Counted from the first letter of the stretch, positions 42,066 to 51,811 are shown. The stretch is DNA of 64,000 bases from Chthoniobacteraceae bacterium (GCA_947471505.1 CANIWM010000008.1:1-64000); one strand, 5' to 3'. Notes: generated by a model not told the origin, from the letters alone. Translations and numbers: made by a program.

Positions 42066-44165
42066 ATGCAGTCCAACCGATTTACCACGATCACCGCCGC
42101 TTTTGCGCTGGCGCTGCCGCTTTCTGCGCAGCAGTCGCAGCCGCAAGGAGTCTCCAGCATCACCCGGCCAGCCGAGCCCGAGGTGCGGCGGCCAACTGTG
42201 ATTGCGCGGCCCGGCGAGCCGCGCGCGATCATCGGCGCAGCGCCGACGAATGTGCCCGTGATGTCGCCGCCGGAGCCCGTGGCGGTGCCGGTCGCCCCGG
42301 CTCCTGCGAAGCCCGTCATCATCCAGCCGACTTGGGAGACGCAGAAACTGGCGCGCAGCTACACGTTCACCATCCCTGCGCCGCGCGGGCAGATTACGGA
42401 CCGCAACGGCGTCCCACTCGCCCGCAACCGCATCGCGCAGAATCTCGCGATCATTTTCCCCACACCCGCGAAGTTCACGGATGCGGAGGCGCAGCAATTT
42501 ATCACGCAGCAAGTGGCGCTCGCGGCACGGATCATTGGCCGCCCGCTGGCGGTGCCGGAGAAGGGGCTGAAGCATTACCAGAACCGCTCCATCACGCCGC
42601 TCGTCATCCCCTCGGCGATTGATCTCTCTCCGGCGGAAGTGGCCGCTTTTACCCGCATGAATCCGCCGGGGCTCACGCTCCAGTCCGTCTATCAGCGCGT
42701 CTATCCGCAAGGGCGCTCGGCGGGGCACATCGTCGGCTACGTCGGGCGCATGGGGAATTGGCTCACGGGCGGCGTGGAGACGAACGAGCTGCTCTGGCCG
42801 CAAGTCGAGGGACGCGAGGGGCTGGAGCTGACGTTTAACGAGCAGCTCACGGGGAAAAACGGCGCGCTATTTGTCTCCTACGATGCGATGGGCCGGAAGT
42901 CCGAGGAGCGCGTCCTCGTCGCGCCGACGCCGGGGCAAAACGTCGTCACCACGATAGACATGCGTTTTCAAAAATCCGTGGAAGCCTCGCTGACAGCCGC
43001 CAACCGCCCCTGCGCGATGTCGGTGATGGACTGCAATACCGGCGAGATACTCGCGATGGCCTCCATGCCGAACTACGACCCAAACGTCTTCATCCCCACC
43101 ATCACCGAGAGCGAACTGACGGCGCTCAGCGACCCGAAAAACAACAACCCGCTCATCCCCCGCGCGTTTCGTTCCGCCTACCCGCTCGGGTCCGTGTTCA
43201 AGGTCATCACCGGCCTTGCCGCGCTGAATGAAGGCAAGGTGGACCCCGACGACGAGTTCGGCGGGGAGGCGTTCCTCACCATAGACGGGCGCAAGTTTTG
43301 GGACCACACGAAGAAGGACACCGGCCCTCACAATTTCATCAGCGCGCTCACCATGAGCTGCAACACCTACTTTTATAAAATGGGCATGAAGGCCGGCTTC
43401 GGGCCCATCACTGACTATGCGCGGCACCTCGGCTTCGGTAGCCGGACGGGCATCCCCATCAACGGCGAGGAAGCGGGCTCTTTCAACGACATAGAAACCA
43501 TCCTCAAAGTGGACAAACGCAAAGCCGGAATGGGCGACCTCGCGAACCTCTCCATCGGCCAAGGGCTCACCACCGTCACCCCGATCCAAGTCACAAAAGC
43601 CATGACCGCCATCGCCAACGGCGGAACCGTCTATCAGCCCCGCCTCGTCCTCCAAGTGCAAGGCGTGGATGATAAAGTGAGCATCGGCTACGAAGTGCGC
43701 GTGCGGCACCAATTCGACATTTCCAAAGAAGTCATCACCGTCATGCGCAAGGGCCTCTTCAACGTCGTCAACGGCAAAGGCGGCACTGCCCACGCCGCGC
43801 AAAACTCCAACGTCAGCCTCGCCGGGAAGACCGGCACCGCGCAGTGGGGCTCCGGCGCGAAAGAGCGTGTCGCGGCGTGGTTTGGCGGCTACGCCCCGGC
43901 GGAAAAGCCCAAGTGGGCCTTCGCCGCCGTCTATGAAGGCAAGCCCGGCGACGACTCCATCCACGGCGGCTCCAACGTCGGCCCCATCATCAGCCGCGCC
44001 CTCAAAGGCTTCCCAAAACCCGAGCCCGAAGAAAAAGAAGGCGGCCTCCGAAAGCCCAAGAAAAAGAAAGTCACCGACGACGAAGAAGCAATGGAAGCCG
44101 CCGAAGAAGAAGCTCCGAAAAAGCCCCGCCGCCGCCGCGTCGAACCGGACGAAGTCGTCCAATAA
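42066..44165 (+). CDS. mrdA: Penicillin-binding protein 2
   Basis: 699 residues from MQSNRFTTITA, whose hydrophobic start may be a signal peptide or anchor. The dimerisation region opens with APRGQITDRNGVPLARNR. The transpeptidase domain has the catalytic SxxK in YPLGSVFKVITG, SCN in MSCNTYFY and KTGTAQWG. It cross-links peptidoglycan during cell elongation. The C-terminal 55 residues are a Lys/Glu/Arg-rich tail (KPKKKKVTDDEEAMEAAEEE) not usual in the family. Its partner rodA is not adjacent. The stop is immediately followed by the next ATG. Confidence 0.92.
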   Translation: MQSNRFTTITAAFALALPLSAQQSQPQGVSSITRPAEPEVRRPTVIARPGEPRAIIGAAPTNVPVMSPPEPVAVPVAPAPAKPVIIQPTWETQKLARSYTFTIPAPRGQITDRNGVPLARNRIAQNLAIIFPTPAKFTDAEAQQFITQQVALAARIIGRPLAVPEKGLKHYQNRSITPLVIPSAIDLSPAEVAAFTRMNPPGLTLQSVYQRVYPQGRSAGHIVGYVGRMGNWLTGGVETNELLWPQVEGREGLELTFNEQLTGKNGALFVSYDAMGRKSEERVLVAPTPGQNVVTTIDMRFQKSVEASLTAANRPCAMSVMDCNTGEILAMASMPNYDPNVFIPTITESELTALSDPKNNNPLIPRAFRSAYPLGSVFKVITGLAALNEGKVDPDDEFGGEAFLTIDGRKFWDHTKKDTGPHNFISALTMSCNTYFYKMGMKAGFGPITDYARHLGFGSRTGIPINGEEAGSFNDIETILKVDKRKAGMGDLANLSIGQGLTTVTPIQVTKAMTAIANGGTVYQPRLVLQVQGVDDKVSIGYEVRVRHQFDISKEVITVMRKGLFNVVNGKGGTAHAAQNSNVSLAGKTGTAQWGSGAKERVAAWFGGYAPAEKPKWAFAAVYEGKPGDDSIHGGSNVGPIISRALKGFPKPEPEEKEGGLRKPKKKKVTDDEEAMEAAEEEAPKKPRRRRVEPDEVVQ

Positions 44166-45017
44166 ATGCACACCGCATTCGTCCTCGGCGCGGGCCTCGG
44201 CACACGCCTCCGCCCGCTCACCAACCGTCGGCCCAAGCCCCTCATCCCGCTCGCCAATCGCCCGCTCATTACCCACGCCTTCGACCACCTTATCGCCGCC
44301 GGAGTGAAGCGCTTCGTCGTGAACACCCACTGGCGCGCAGAACGATACACCGAGTTTTTCCCCACCGGAGAATGGCGCGGCTGCCCCGTCCACTTCATCG
44401 AAGAAACCCCCGAAGTCCTCGAAACCGGCGGCGGCATCTGGAACGCCCGCAAGCTGCTCGGCGACGGCCCATTCATCGTCTATAACGGCGACATCCTCAG
44501 CGACATTCCCCTCCCCCGCGCCATCGCGCACCACCGTGCATCCGGCAACGAAGTCACCCTCATCCTCCGCACCACTGGCGACAACCGCAACGTCACTTTC
44601 GACGCCGCAAGCGGGCGCATCCTCGACCTGCGAAAAGTGCTCCGCCCCGAGCTAGAGCCGCGCTGCCTCTTCACCGGCATCTACCTCGTCCAGCCACAGT
44701 TCATCGCCCGCATCCCCGCCGCGCAGAAAATCTCCGTCGTCCCCATTTTCCACGAAATGATCCGCGCAAGCGCAAAGCTCGGCGGCATCCTCCTCGACGA
44801 AGGCACCTGGCGCGACCTCGGCACCCGCGACGAATACCTCGCCGTCGCCGGCCCCGGTAACACCATCCACCCCACCGCCACCATCGGCGCAGGCGCGAGT
44901 TTGGAAAACTGCATCATCTGGGAAAACGCCACCGTGGCCCCCGGCGCACACCTCACCCGCTGCATCGTAGCCGACGGAGCCCACGCCAGCGGCGAGCACA
45001 GAGACACAGATTTCTAG
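44166..45017 (+). CDS. Sugar-phosphate nucleotidyltransferase (MurU/mannose-1-phosphate type)
   Basis: 283 residues. FVLGAGLGTRLRPLTNRRPK is the nucleotide-binding signature, followed by PLIPLANRPLI, ETPEVLETGGGI, IVYNGDILSD with the metal-binding Asp, and TWRDLGTRDEYL. The last 40 residues form a short hexapeptide tail (TIHPTATIGAGASLENCIIW). Related enzymes activate mannose-1-phosphate or N-acetylmuramate-1-phosphate. Position directly after PBP2 favours a role in cell-wall sugar recycling, but this is only context. Confidence 0.88.
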   Translation: MHTAFVLGAGLGTRLRPLTNRRPKPLIPLANRPLITHAFDHLIAAGVKRFVVNTHWRAERYTEFFPTGEWRGCPVHFIEETPEVLETGGGIWNARKLLGDGPFIVYNGDILSDIPLPRAIAHHRASGNEVTLILRTTGDNRNVTFDAASGRILDLRKVLRPELEPRCLFTGIYLVQPQFIARIPAAQKISVVPIFHEMIRASAKLGGILLDEGTWRDLGTRDEYLAVAGPGNTIHPTATIGAGASLENCIIWENATVAPGAHLTRCIVADGAHASGEHRDTDF

Positions 45018-45024
45018 CGCAGCA

Positions 45025-45148
45025 GAAGGGGAGGTATCTTACCGCCCTGAACCACGAAGTGGTTCCCGTAAAGCGGTCCCTTCGCTGAAAGCGTAAGACT
45101 TTGGGCGACCCTTCGGGCCGCAGGGCGGTATGATACCGCCCCTCCTAT
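45025..45148. repeat. Inverted repeat related to the type A element
   Basis: Arms at about 45028-45050 and 45122-45145 pair as GGTATCTTACCGCCCTG against CAGGGCGGTATGATACC. The interior carries GAACCACGAAGTGGTTCCC, identical to the palindrome in the element at 20054, and CCTTCGGG-like loops. It fills the 184-base gap before the aminotransferase gene. Confidence 0.8.
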
Positions 45149-45201
45149 AGATTTCGACGCGGGCTTGCACTGCGAGGGCTGAATCCGCCATCTGTGGGGT
45201 G

Positions 45202-46335
45202 ATGCAAGTACCGCTGCTCGATCTCCGTGCGCAATATGCGCCGCTAAAGTCTCAATTTCTCACCGCTATCGAGGAAGTCTGCGATTCGCAGGCGCTCGTG
45301 CTCGGGCCTCGCACGGAGGCTTTCGAGCAGGCCGTGGCGCAGTACTGCGGCGCGAAACACGCCATCGGGTGCAGCAGCGGGACGGATGCGCAGCTCATGC
45401 TCCTCATGGCGATGGGCATCGGGCCGGGCGATGCGATTATCACCACGCCATACACGTTTTTCGCCACCGCGAGCTGCATCGCCCGGCTGGGTGCGCGGCC
45501 TGTTTTTGCGGACATTGATCCGGTGACTTACAATCTCTGCCCGGCGTCGGTGGAGGAGGTGCTCAAAAAGACGAAGAATGTGAAAGGGATCATCCCCGTG
45601 CATCTCTACGGGTGCTGTGCGGATATGGAGGCGCTGCGGGCGCTCGCGAGCCGCTACAATGTCCCAATCCTCGAAGACGCCGCGCAGGCACTCGGCGCGC
45701 AACACGCGCTCGGCGCTGCGGGAGCGATGGGCAACGCGGGATGGTTCTCATTTTACCCGACGAAAAACCTCGGCGCGTTTGGCGATGCGGGGATGGTGGT
45801 CTGCCACGACGACGACTTCGCCGCACGGCTGCGGGCGTTTCGGAATCACGGGATGGAGGTCCGCTATTACCACAAGTTTGTCGGCGGCAATTTCCGCATA
45901 GACGCCATCCAAAGCGCGGTGCTGCATGTGAAGCTCCCGCACCTCGACACATGGAGCGCGGGCCGCCGTGCGCGGGCTGCGACCTACCGCAGGCTGTTCT
46001 CGCTGCACGAGCTAGAACGCTGGCTCACGGTGCCCGTGGAGCCGTGGAAAGATACGGGCGTGGTGAACCATCACATCTACAACCAATTCATCGTCCGCGC
46101 CCCGCGCCGCGACGACTTACGGGCGTACCTCGGCGCTGCCGGAGTGAGCACGGAAATCTACTACCCGCTTCCGCTGCACCTACAGGAATGCTTCGCGTAT
46201 CTCGGGTATAAAGCGGGCGATTTCCCCGAGTCCGAGCGCGCAGCCCGCGAGACGTTGGCGCTGCCGATTTACCCCGAGATTTCCACGGAGCAGCAGAACT
46301 ACGTCGTGGAGAAAATCGCCGCCTTTTTCCGCTAG
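45202..46335 (+). CDS. DegT/DnrJ/EryC1/StrS aminotransferase
   Basis: 377 residues from the ATG at 45202 (a GTG lies one codon earlier). [13 protein letters not shown] opens the family. [20 protein letters not shown] and [15 protein letters not shown] hold PLP contacts, and [19 protein letters not shown] contains the Schiff-base Lys. [20 protein letters not shown] is also conserved. These enzymes aminate keto-sugars used in lipopolysaccharide and surface glycans. It could act on the product of the gmd enzyme, although the genes are 35 kb apart. Confidence 0.93.
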   Translation: MQVPLLDLRAQYAPLKSQFLTAIEEVCDSQALVLGPRTEAFEQAVAQYCGAKHAIGCSSGTDAQLMLLMAMGIGPGDAIITTPYTFFATASCIARLGARPVFADIDPVTYNLCPASVEEVLKKTKNVKGIIPVHLYGCCADMEALRALASRYNVPILEDAAQALGAQHALGAAGAMGNAGWFSFYPTKNLGAFGDAGMVVCHDDDFAARLRAFRNHGMEVRYYHKFVGGNFRIDAIQSAVLHVKLPHLDTWSAGRRARAATYRRLFSLHELERWLTVPVEPWKDTGVVNHHIYNQFIVRAPRRDDLRAYLGAAGVSTEIYYPLPLHLQECFAYLGYKAGDFPESERAARETLALPIYPEISTEQQNYVVEKIAAFFR

Positions 46336-46339
46336 GGCC

Positions 46340-47134
46340 ATGCAAGCCTACCTCGACTTACTCCGCCTCGTCCTCGACAAAGGGCACACGAAATCCGACC
46401 GCACCGGCACCGGCACCACGAGCGTCTTCGGCGCGCAGACGCGGTTCGATTTATCGGCGGGATTCCCCGTCCTCACAACGAAGAAGCTACACCTCCGCAG
46501 CATCATCCACGAGCTGCTGTGGTTCCTCAAAGGCGACACAAACATCCGCTACTTGCAGGAGAATAAGGTGAGCATCTGGGACGAGTGGGCCGACGCCGAC
46601 GGCAACCTCGGGCGCGTCTATGGCGCGCAGTGGCGTGACTGGCGCACAGCCGACGGCGGGCACATTGACCAAATCGCCAACGTCGTCGCGCAGATCAAAG
46701 CAAACCCCGACAGCCGCCGCCTCATCGTCAGCGCGTGGAACCCCGGCGAAGTCTCCGGCATGGCCCTCCCGCCGTGCCACGCACTGTTCCAGTTCTTCGT
46801 GCTCGATGGGCGACTGAGCTGCCAGCTCTACCAACGCAGCGCAGACCTCTTCCTCGGCGTCCCGTTTAACATCGCCAGCTACGCGCTGCTCACGCTGATG
46901 ATCGCGCAAGTCTGCGGGCTCAAGCCGGGGGAATTTGTCCACACGTTCGGCGACTTGCACCTTTACTCAAACCACATGGAGCAGGCGAAAGAACAGCTCT
47001 CCCGCGAGCCCCGCCCGCTGCCCGTGATGAAACTGAACCCCGCCGTGACAGACCTCTTCGCGTTCCAGTTCGAGGACTTCACGCTCGAAGGTTACGACCC
47101 GCATCCGGCGATCAAAGCGCCCATCGCGGTGTAG
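46340..47134 (+). CDS. thyA: Thymidylate synthase
   Basis: 264 residues, the standard short ThyA length. [67 protein letters not shown] with the active-site Cys, and [20 protein letters not shown] are all canonical. It methylates dUMP to dTMP using methylene-tetrahydrofolate. Begins four bases after the aminotransferase. Confidence 0.98.
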   Translation: MQAYLDLLRLVLDKGHTKSDRTGTGTTSVFGAQTRFDLSAGFPVLTTKKLHLRSIIHELLWFLKGDTNIRYLQENKVSIWDEWADADGNLGRVYGAQWRDWRTADGGHIDQIANVVAQIKANPDSRRLIVSAWNPGEVSGMALPPCHALFQFFVLDGRLSCQLYQRSADLFLGVPFNIASYALLTLMIAQVCGLKPGEFVHTFGDLHLYSNHMEQAKEQLSREPRPLPVMKLNPAVTDLFAFQFEDFTLEGYDPHPAIKAPIAV

Positions 47135-47147
47135 CTCGCGGCGCGTG

Positions 47148-47391
47148 CTAACTTCGAATGGCGAGAATCAGCACCCGCTTTACCGGCACGTCCAAGCGAT
47201 AGGTGAGGGTCCATTTCCCAAATAGCTTTTCATGGATGAGAAAGCCACATCGCAAGAGGTCTTCGTCGGGGGAGTTGATCGGGGTTTGCGGCGAGGCTGC
47301 GGAAGGCGGCGATGAGGGTCAATCGTTCCGACGTTTTGAGTAAAGCGAATGCCTCTGCAACTTCTCCCTCCAAGGCGAATTGGTAAGCCAT
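47148..47391 (-). pseudogene. RelE/ParE-like toxin gene with one-base frameshift
   Basis: Reading down from the ATG at 47391 gives MAYQFALEGEVAEAFALLKT and further residues up to NPDQLP, then goes out of frame. The next frame continues as DEDLLRCGFLIHEKLFGKWT and TYRLDVPVKRVLILAIRS to a stop at 47148. The total of 244 bases is one more than 81 codons. Removing one base from the run of five G at 47268-47272 (C on the coding strand) restores an 80-residue RelE-fold protein. It starts three bases after the antitoxin stop. Either inactivated or a sequencing error. Confidence 0.75.
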
Positions 47392-47394
47392 CGA

Positions 47395-47604
47395 TCAGCG
47401 GCCTTCGGCGGCGAGACGGGCATGGAGTGCTTCGATTTCACTCTGGGAAACAACATTTCCCGTGTCAGCCGATGCGATGCGGCGGGAAATCATGGATTCC
47501 CAATCCGGCTCCCGTTCATCAAGAGTGGAAAGCAACCGTGCGATTTCGCGGCGACTCTCTGGCGTCATTCTGCAAATTTCAGTTTTTATCTCAGCCAAAC
47601 TCAT
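47395..47604 (-). CDS. Putative antitoxin of a type II toxin-antitoxin pair
   Basis: 69 residues. The helical start MSLAEIKTEICRMTPESRRE and Arg-rich middle followed by an acidic, flexible tail (SQSEIEALHARLAAEGR) resemble small addiction-module antitoxins encoded before RelE/ParE toxins. It lies three bases upstream of the frameshifted toxin. If the toxin is dead, this gene may persist as a remnant or transcriptional regulator. Confidence 0.65.
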   Translation of the reverse strand: MSLAEIKTEICRMTPESRREIARLLSTLDEREPDWESMISRRIASADTGNVVSQSEIEALHARLAAEGR

Positions 47605-47664
47605 GCGGTCCGATTAGCACAGGGCCTAGAGTCGCGCAACGAGTATCCTCCCGAGCAAGTGCCG

Positions 47665-47856
47665 TTACCCCCCGGCGACGATCCGCAGCAGCTCCACAGC
47701 GTCACCAGTTTGTAAAAGGCGCGGCCATTCGTCTGGGCGGAGGGCGGTGCCGTTTAGCTCTACGAGCACGGTGCCTTTGGGAAAGCCTAGCTCGGCGACT
47801 AGCTCGGCGACGGTGGTTGCGGAGGTTTCTGTGGGCTTGCCGTTGAGCTTGATCAT
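47665..47856 (-). CDS. thiS: Thiamine biosynthesis sulfur carrier ThiS
   Basis: 63 residues, beta-grasp ubiquitin-like fold. IKLNGKPTETSATTVAELVA opens the domain, GTVLVELNGTALRPDEW lies centrally, and the C-terminus LLRIVAGG ends in the Gly-Gly that is adenylated and thiocarboxylated. It carries sulfur for formation of the thiazole ring. The ATG overlaps the stop of thiH by four bases. Confidence 0.93.
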   Translation of the reverse strand: MIKLNGKPTETSATTVAELVAELGFPKGTVLVELNGTALRPDEWPRLLQTGDAVELLRIVAGG

Positions 47857-49013
47857 GGTGCGAGGATGGCGTGGTCCCAGTCTTTCCACACGGGCTCGAA
47901 GCCGCAATTTTGCAAGAGTTGCGCGATGGTAGCCGGGCTGCGCATGTCGGCGATTTGGAATTGCTCGGTGGCTTGGCCGGACTGCTCCGTCTCCACGCGG
48001 CGACCGCGCACTGTCAGGTGCAGGTCGTCTTTTCCCTCGCCGGTGTAGCCGCCGGGCTCGGTGTGGCTGCCCGCGCTCATCATGGTGATGCCGAGCGGCA
48101 GGAGCGCGTCGCGCAAAGCGGCGGGCTCGCGCGTGCTGAGGACGATGCCGACGTGGGGGAAACACAGCCGCAGCGCGCACACCGTCTGCACCATTTCGCG
48201 GTCGGGCAGCTCGTGGCGCGGCGCAAATTCTCCGGCACACGGACGCAACCGTGGGAGGGCGACGGTGAACTGCGCTTTCCAGCAACGGCGCATCAAATGA
48301 TCGAGATGCGCCGCCAGCGCCAGCGCCTCTGCCCGCCAAGGTGTGAGGCCGAAGAGCGCACCGATGCCGATGCGCCGAAAGCCCGCATCGTAGGCCCGCT
48401 CGGGGCACGCGAGCCGCCAGTCGAAGTCGCGTTTTGGCCCCATCGTGTGCATCTCCGCGTAGGTCGCGCGGTCGTAGGTTTCTTGATAAACGACGAGCCC
48501 TTCCGCCCCAGCGCGGACGAGAGGCTCGTAGTCGGCGACTTCCATCGGCGCGACCTCCAGCGCGATGGTCGGGATTTCCGGCACGAGCGCGCGGATGCAC
48601 GCTTCGAGGTAGCCGTTGCTGACGAACTTCGGGTGCTCCCCCGCAACGAGCAGGACATTGCGAAAACCTTCCTTTGCCAAATGCCGCGCCTCTTTCATCA
48701 CGCTGGCGATTTCCAGCGTCACGCGGAGAATCGGGTTATCCCGCGAGAAGCCGCAGTATGCGCAGTTATTGATGCACTCGTTACTGAGATACAGCGGCGC
48801 AAAAAGCCGCATCGCCCGCCCAAAATTCCGCCGCGTGACGAGCGCCGACTCCTGCGCCATCGCCTCCAGCTCCGCGTCGCTCTTCGGCTCCAGCAGCGCG
48901 GCAAAGCGCCGCAGGGCAGCGGATGGTTGTTTCGGAAAAATGATCTCGTCGGCGTATGACACGCGCCTCTTATACGAGGGGAATGCGAAAGCGCCAAGAG
49001 ACTTGCTCGACAA
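47853..49013 (-). CDS. thiH: 2-iminoacetate synthase ThiH (radical SAM)
   Basis: 386 residues. LSNECINNCAYCGFSRDN carries the CxxxCxxC cluster motif. Further landmarks are FRNVLLVAGEHPKFVSNGYL, VYQETYDRATYAEMHTMGPK and MMSAGSHTEPGGYTGEG, all typical of ThiH. It splits tyrosine to dehydroglycine for the thiazole ring. It is translationally coupled to thiS. The usual companion thiG, and thiE and thiC, are absent from the window. Confidence 0.95.
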   Translation of the reverse strand: MSSKSLGAFAFPSYKRRVSYADEIIFPKQPSAALRRFAALLEPKSDAELEAMAQESALVTRRNFGRAMRLFAPLYLSNECINNCAYCGFSRDNPILRVTLEIASVMKEARHLAKEGFRNVLLVAGEHPKFVSNGYLEACIRALVPEIPTIALEVAPMEVADYEPLVRAGAEGLVVYQETYDRATYAEMHTMGPKRDFDWRLACPERAYDAGFRRIGIGALFGLTPWRAEALALAAHLDHLMRRCWKAQFTVALPRLRPCAGEFAPRHELPDREMVQTVCALRLCFPHVGIVLSTREPAALRDALLPLGITMMSAGSHTEPGGYTGEGKDDLHLTVRGRRVETEQSGQATEQFQIADMRSPATIAQLLQNCGFEPVWKDWDHAILAP

Positions 49014-49056
49014 CCCACTGCCCCGCCGCTCTAGTCGCCCCAGATATCACGCCATT

Positions 49057-49578
49057 ATGACCCCTGAAAACTCAGACACCAAACCCACTCCAACCCACGA
49101 CAAAACACCTGCGAACGTTCCGCACTATGTCCTCCGCCGTGGGGAAATTCTCGGCCCGTTCGAGATTGAGGAGCTCCATAAGCTCGTCGCGGATGGCGTG
49201 CTGGAATACGACGACTTTGTCCAAGAAGCGGGCAACTCCGAGTGGCTGCCGCTCCGCTGGCTGCTTGTCCCCGGCGATGCACAGGACCTCGGAGGCGCTC
49301 TCGCTCCGACGTGGCATACGCTGCTGAAGTGGTCGTGGCTGCGGCTCCGCTACAACCTCGATGCACAGTCACTTTACGCAGGCTGGGTCTGCCTCGGCCT
49401 CGCACTCTGCGGGCTCTATCTCTCATCGCGCTGGCGGGAGATTCTCTGGTTGCCGTGGGCGATTTTGGCTTTCTTCGGCGGTGTCGCACTTTACCGGCGC
49501 GAACGAATCGGCGCTGGCATCGCCCTGATGCTCGCGTCTGCCGTAATCCCCGGTTCGCTGTGGGCGTATTTTTACTAG
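49057..49578 (+). CDS. GYF-domain membrane protein
   Basis: 173 residues from the ATG at 49057. Residues about 22-75 (YVLRRGEILGPFEIEELHKL and DDFVQEAGNSEWLPLRWLL) match the GYF_2 domain, a small peptide-binding fold common in PVC bacteria. Three hydrophobic segments follow (about 110-170), so the domain is tethered to the inner membrane. Function is unknown. Confidence 0.82.
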   Translation: MTPENSDTKPTPTHDKTPANVPHYVLRRGEILGPFEIEELHKLVADGVLEYDDFVQEAGNSEWLPLRWLLVPGDAQDLGGALAPTWHTLLKWSWLRLRYNLDAQSLYAGWVCLGLALCGLYLSSRWREILWLPWAILAFFGGVALYRRERIGAGIALMLASAVIPGSLWAYFY

Positions 49579-49650
49579 CCCTCCCGCTCCCTATTTTTTT
49601 CGCGACAAAAAATCCTGAAAGATTACAGACCCCGGCTCGTATTATAGTTC

Positions 49651-50910
49651 ATGGATAAAATACTCGTACACGGCGGTCACCCGCTCAATGGAACCGTCCG
49701 CGTCAGCGGCAGCAAAAATAGCGCGCTCCCGATCCTCGCAGCGGCACTCCTCACTCGGCAGCCCTGCGTCATCTCCAATGTGCCGGACCTCTCCGACATC
49801 AATTACATGCTGCAAATCCTCAGCCACCTCGGCGCGCATGTCGAGAGGGCCAGCGGCGTCGTCCGCATCGAGGCTGAGAAAATCAAAACGGAAGCCCCGT
49901 ATGACATCGTGCGGAAAATGCGCGCGTCTGTCTGCGTGCTCGGGCCGCTCCTTGGGCGGGAACGCGAGGCAACCGTCTCCCTTCCCGGCGGCTGCGTCAT
50001 CGGCGACCGGCCGATTGATTTGCACCTCAAAGGCTTTGAGGCACTCGGCGCAGTCAGCCGCATCGAGCATGGAAATGTGAAGCTGTTCGCCAAAGAACTC
50101 CGGGGAGCCACCGTGAACCTGCGCGGCAAGCAAGGCCCCACCGTCCTCGGCACCGACAACGTCATGATGGCTGCCGTCCTCGCCGAAGGGACCACCGTCA
50201 TCGAGAGCGCCGCTGCCGAGCCCGAAGTCGTGGACCTTGCCAATTTCCTGAACAAAATGGGCGCGAAAATCGAGGGCGCAGGCACTCGCCGCATCGTCAT
50301 CGAAGGTGTGCCCGAGCTTCACGGAGCCGAGCACGAAGTCATCCCCGACCGCATCGAGGCCGGCACTTACCTCGTCGCCGGAGCCATCATGGGCGGCGAT
50401 GTCATGCTCCGCCGCGTGGACCCCACACACCTCGGCGCGCTCATTGATGCGCTCCGCCAGTCGGGCTACGAGATCGAAATCGGCAAGGGCACGCTCCGCA
50501 TCAAGGGCCATCCCTCGCCCACGCCCGTGCAGCTCACCACCGAGCCCTACCCCGGTTTCCCCACGGACATGCAGGCGCAAATGTGCGCGCTCCTTTCACA
50601 GACGAGCGGCATCAGCGTCATCAGCGAAACCATTTTCCCGCAGCGCTTCATGCACGTCAGCGAGCTCAAGCGCATGGGCGCAGACATCTCGCTCGACGGG
50701 CACACCGCCATCATCAAGGGCGTGGAGAAAATGAGCGGAGCCCCCGTCATGGCCAGCGACCTCCGAGCCAGCGCCGCGCTCGTGCTTGCCGGGCTGCGCG
50801 CCGATGGGGTGACAGAGGTCAATCGCGTCTATCACATTGACCGAGGCTACGAGTCCATCGACGAAAAGTTGAACCAGCTCGGTGCCCGTATCGAGCGGAT
50901 GAAAGCGTAG
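49651..50910 (+). CDS. murA: UDP-N-acetylglucosamine 1-carboxyvinyltransferase
   Basis: 419 residues. [17 protein letters not shown] binds substrate, [20 protein letters not shown] holds the reactive Cys (fosfomycin target), and [18 protein letters not shown] plus [13 protein letters not shown] are canonical. It catalyses the first committed step of peptidoglycan synthesis. A weak -10-like TATTAT lies only about five bases before the ATG, so the message may be nearly leaderless. Confidence 0.97.
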   Translation: MDKILVHGGHPLNGTVRVSGSKNSALPILAAALLTRQPCVISNVPDLSDINYMLQILSHLGAHVERASGVVRIEAEKIKTEAPYDIVRKMRASVCVLGPLLGREREATVSLPGGCVIGDRPIDLHLKGFEALGAVSRIEHGNVKLFAKELRGATVNLRGKQGPTVLGTDNVMMAAVLAEGTTVIESAAAEPEVVDLANFLNKMGAKIEGAGTRRIVIEGVPELHGAEHEVIPDRIEAGTYLVAGAIMGGDVMLRRVDPTHLGALIDALRQSGYEIEIGKGTLRIKGHPSPTPVQLTTEPYPGFPTDMQAQMCALLSQTSGISVISETIFPQRFMHVSELKRMGADISLDGHTAIIKGVEKMSGAPVMASDLRASAALVLAGLRADGVTEVNRVYHIDRGYESIDEKLNQLGARIERMKA

Positions 50911-50982
50911 GGCGCGGACAAGGAGCGGCGAAACTAAACCTTTGACCCATCTGCTACAGCCGCTAAGTTCCGCCCCGAACGA

Positions 50983-51732
50983 ATGAAGATTGCTCCAACA
51001 CTCCGCAGCCTGTCTGCCAACTTTGTGCGAATTGCGATGGTCAGCCAGCTCTTGGCCGTCGCCGCAACCGCCGACTCGCTCCCTAGTATCCAGTCCATCT
51101 ACGATAGCAGCCGGGCACATTCTGCGAAAAAAGCCCAGCAGCCGGTCGTCCTAAAGTCCAAGGTAGCGGTGGCAAAGCCAAAATCTCTCCCCGCAATCGC
51201 CGCATCCCCGAAGCGAGGCCCCCGCGTCACATTCAATGAGCCCGTAAAAGCTCAGGTCGCGGTGGAAGCCAAGATTGCCCCCGCGAAAGCCGCCAAGCCG
51301 GAATCCCTTCGCAACCCAGAGACGGCCAAGAAGCTCGACCTCAGTAAAATCCCTCTTTTCGGCCCTCTATCGTCCTCTTTCCGCTACGACTCGCGCATGG
51401 TCAAAGCGATGGAAATCGCTTCCGCTAGGGCCTATGCACACAGTCAGGGCTCTTGCTGGCGGTACGTCAAAAATGCCCTCGTAAGCGCTGGCCTCGTCGA
51501 TTCCCGGCCGACCTCCGCCTACGCGAAAGAGGCGGCCAGCGAGCTCACGGAGAAGTATGGCTTCCGCCGCATCTCCTGTTCCGACCCGTACAAAGCGCCT
51601 CTCGGCAGCGTCCTCGTCTATGGCGGCGGCGGTGCAGGCCATGTGGAGTTCCGCACCCGCACCGGATTCGTCAGTGATTTTACCAATACGAAGCCGTCCG
51701 CCCGTCCGCTGGTCGGCGTTTACGTGAAGTAG
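50983..51732 (+). CDS. Exported CHAP-like (NlpC/P60-type) protein
   Basis: 249 residues. A hydrophobic start (IAMVSQLLAVAATADS) suggests export. Residues about 35-110 are Lys/Ala/Pro-rich linker. The C-terminal 115 residues show SCWRYVKNALVSAGLV with a possible nucleophile Cys, and PLGSVLVYGGGGAGHVEFRT with the His, the order found in CHAP amidases. It may trim peptidoglycan. The call rests on this motif pattern only. Confidence 0.6.
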   Translation: MKIAPTLRSLSANFVRIAMVSQLLAVAATADSLPSIQSIYDSSRAHSAKKAQQPVVLKSKVAVAKPKSLPAIAASPKRGPRVTFNEPVKAQVAVEAKIAPAKAAKPESLRNPETAKKLDLSKIPLFGPLSSSFRYDSRMVKAMEIASARAYAHSQGSCWRYVKNALVSAGLVDSRPTSAYAKEAASELTEKYGFRRISCSDPYKAPLGSVLVYGGGGAGHVEFRTRTGFVSDFTNTKPSARPLVGVYVK

Positions 51733-51811
51733 TCGATGGCCGTAGAGGCGAGTCGGAAACGGGCTCGCGGCAGCGTTGCTTGAGAAAGCGTGAACGGTTA
51801 CTGCTCCTCGC

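Noticed and set aside
42867-44534. 555-residue minus-strand frame opposite PBP2 and the nucleotidyltransferase
   Set aside because: Spans two real genes, is rich in Gly/Asp/Ala as expected of an antisense frame, and has no motif.
47665-48600. 311-residue Arg/Ala-rich frame covering thiS and part of thiH
   Set aside because: Only the last 63 residues form a known domain; the rest is thiH read in another frame.
49014-49056. Thiamine riboswitch before thiH
   Set aside because: The gap to the divergent gene is only 43 bases and lacks the conserved TPP-box elements.
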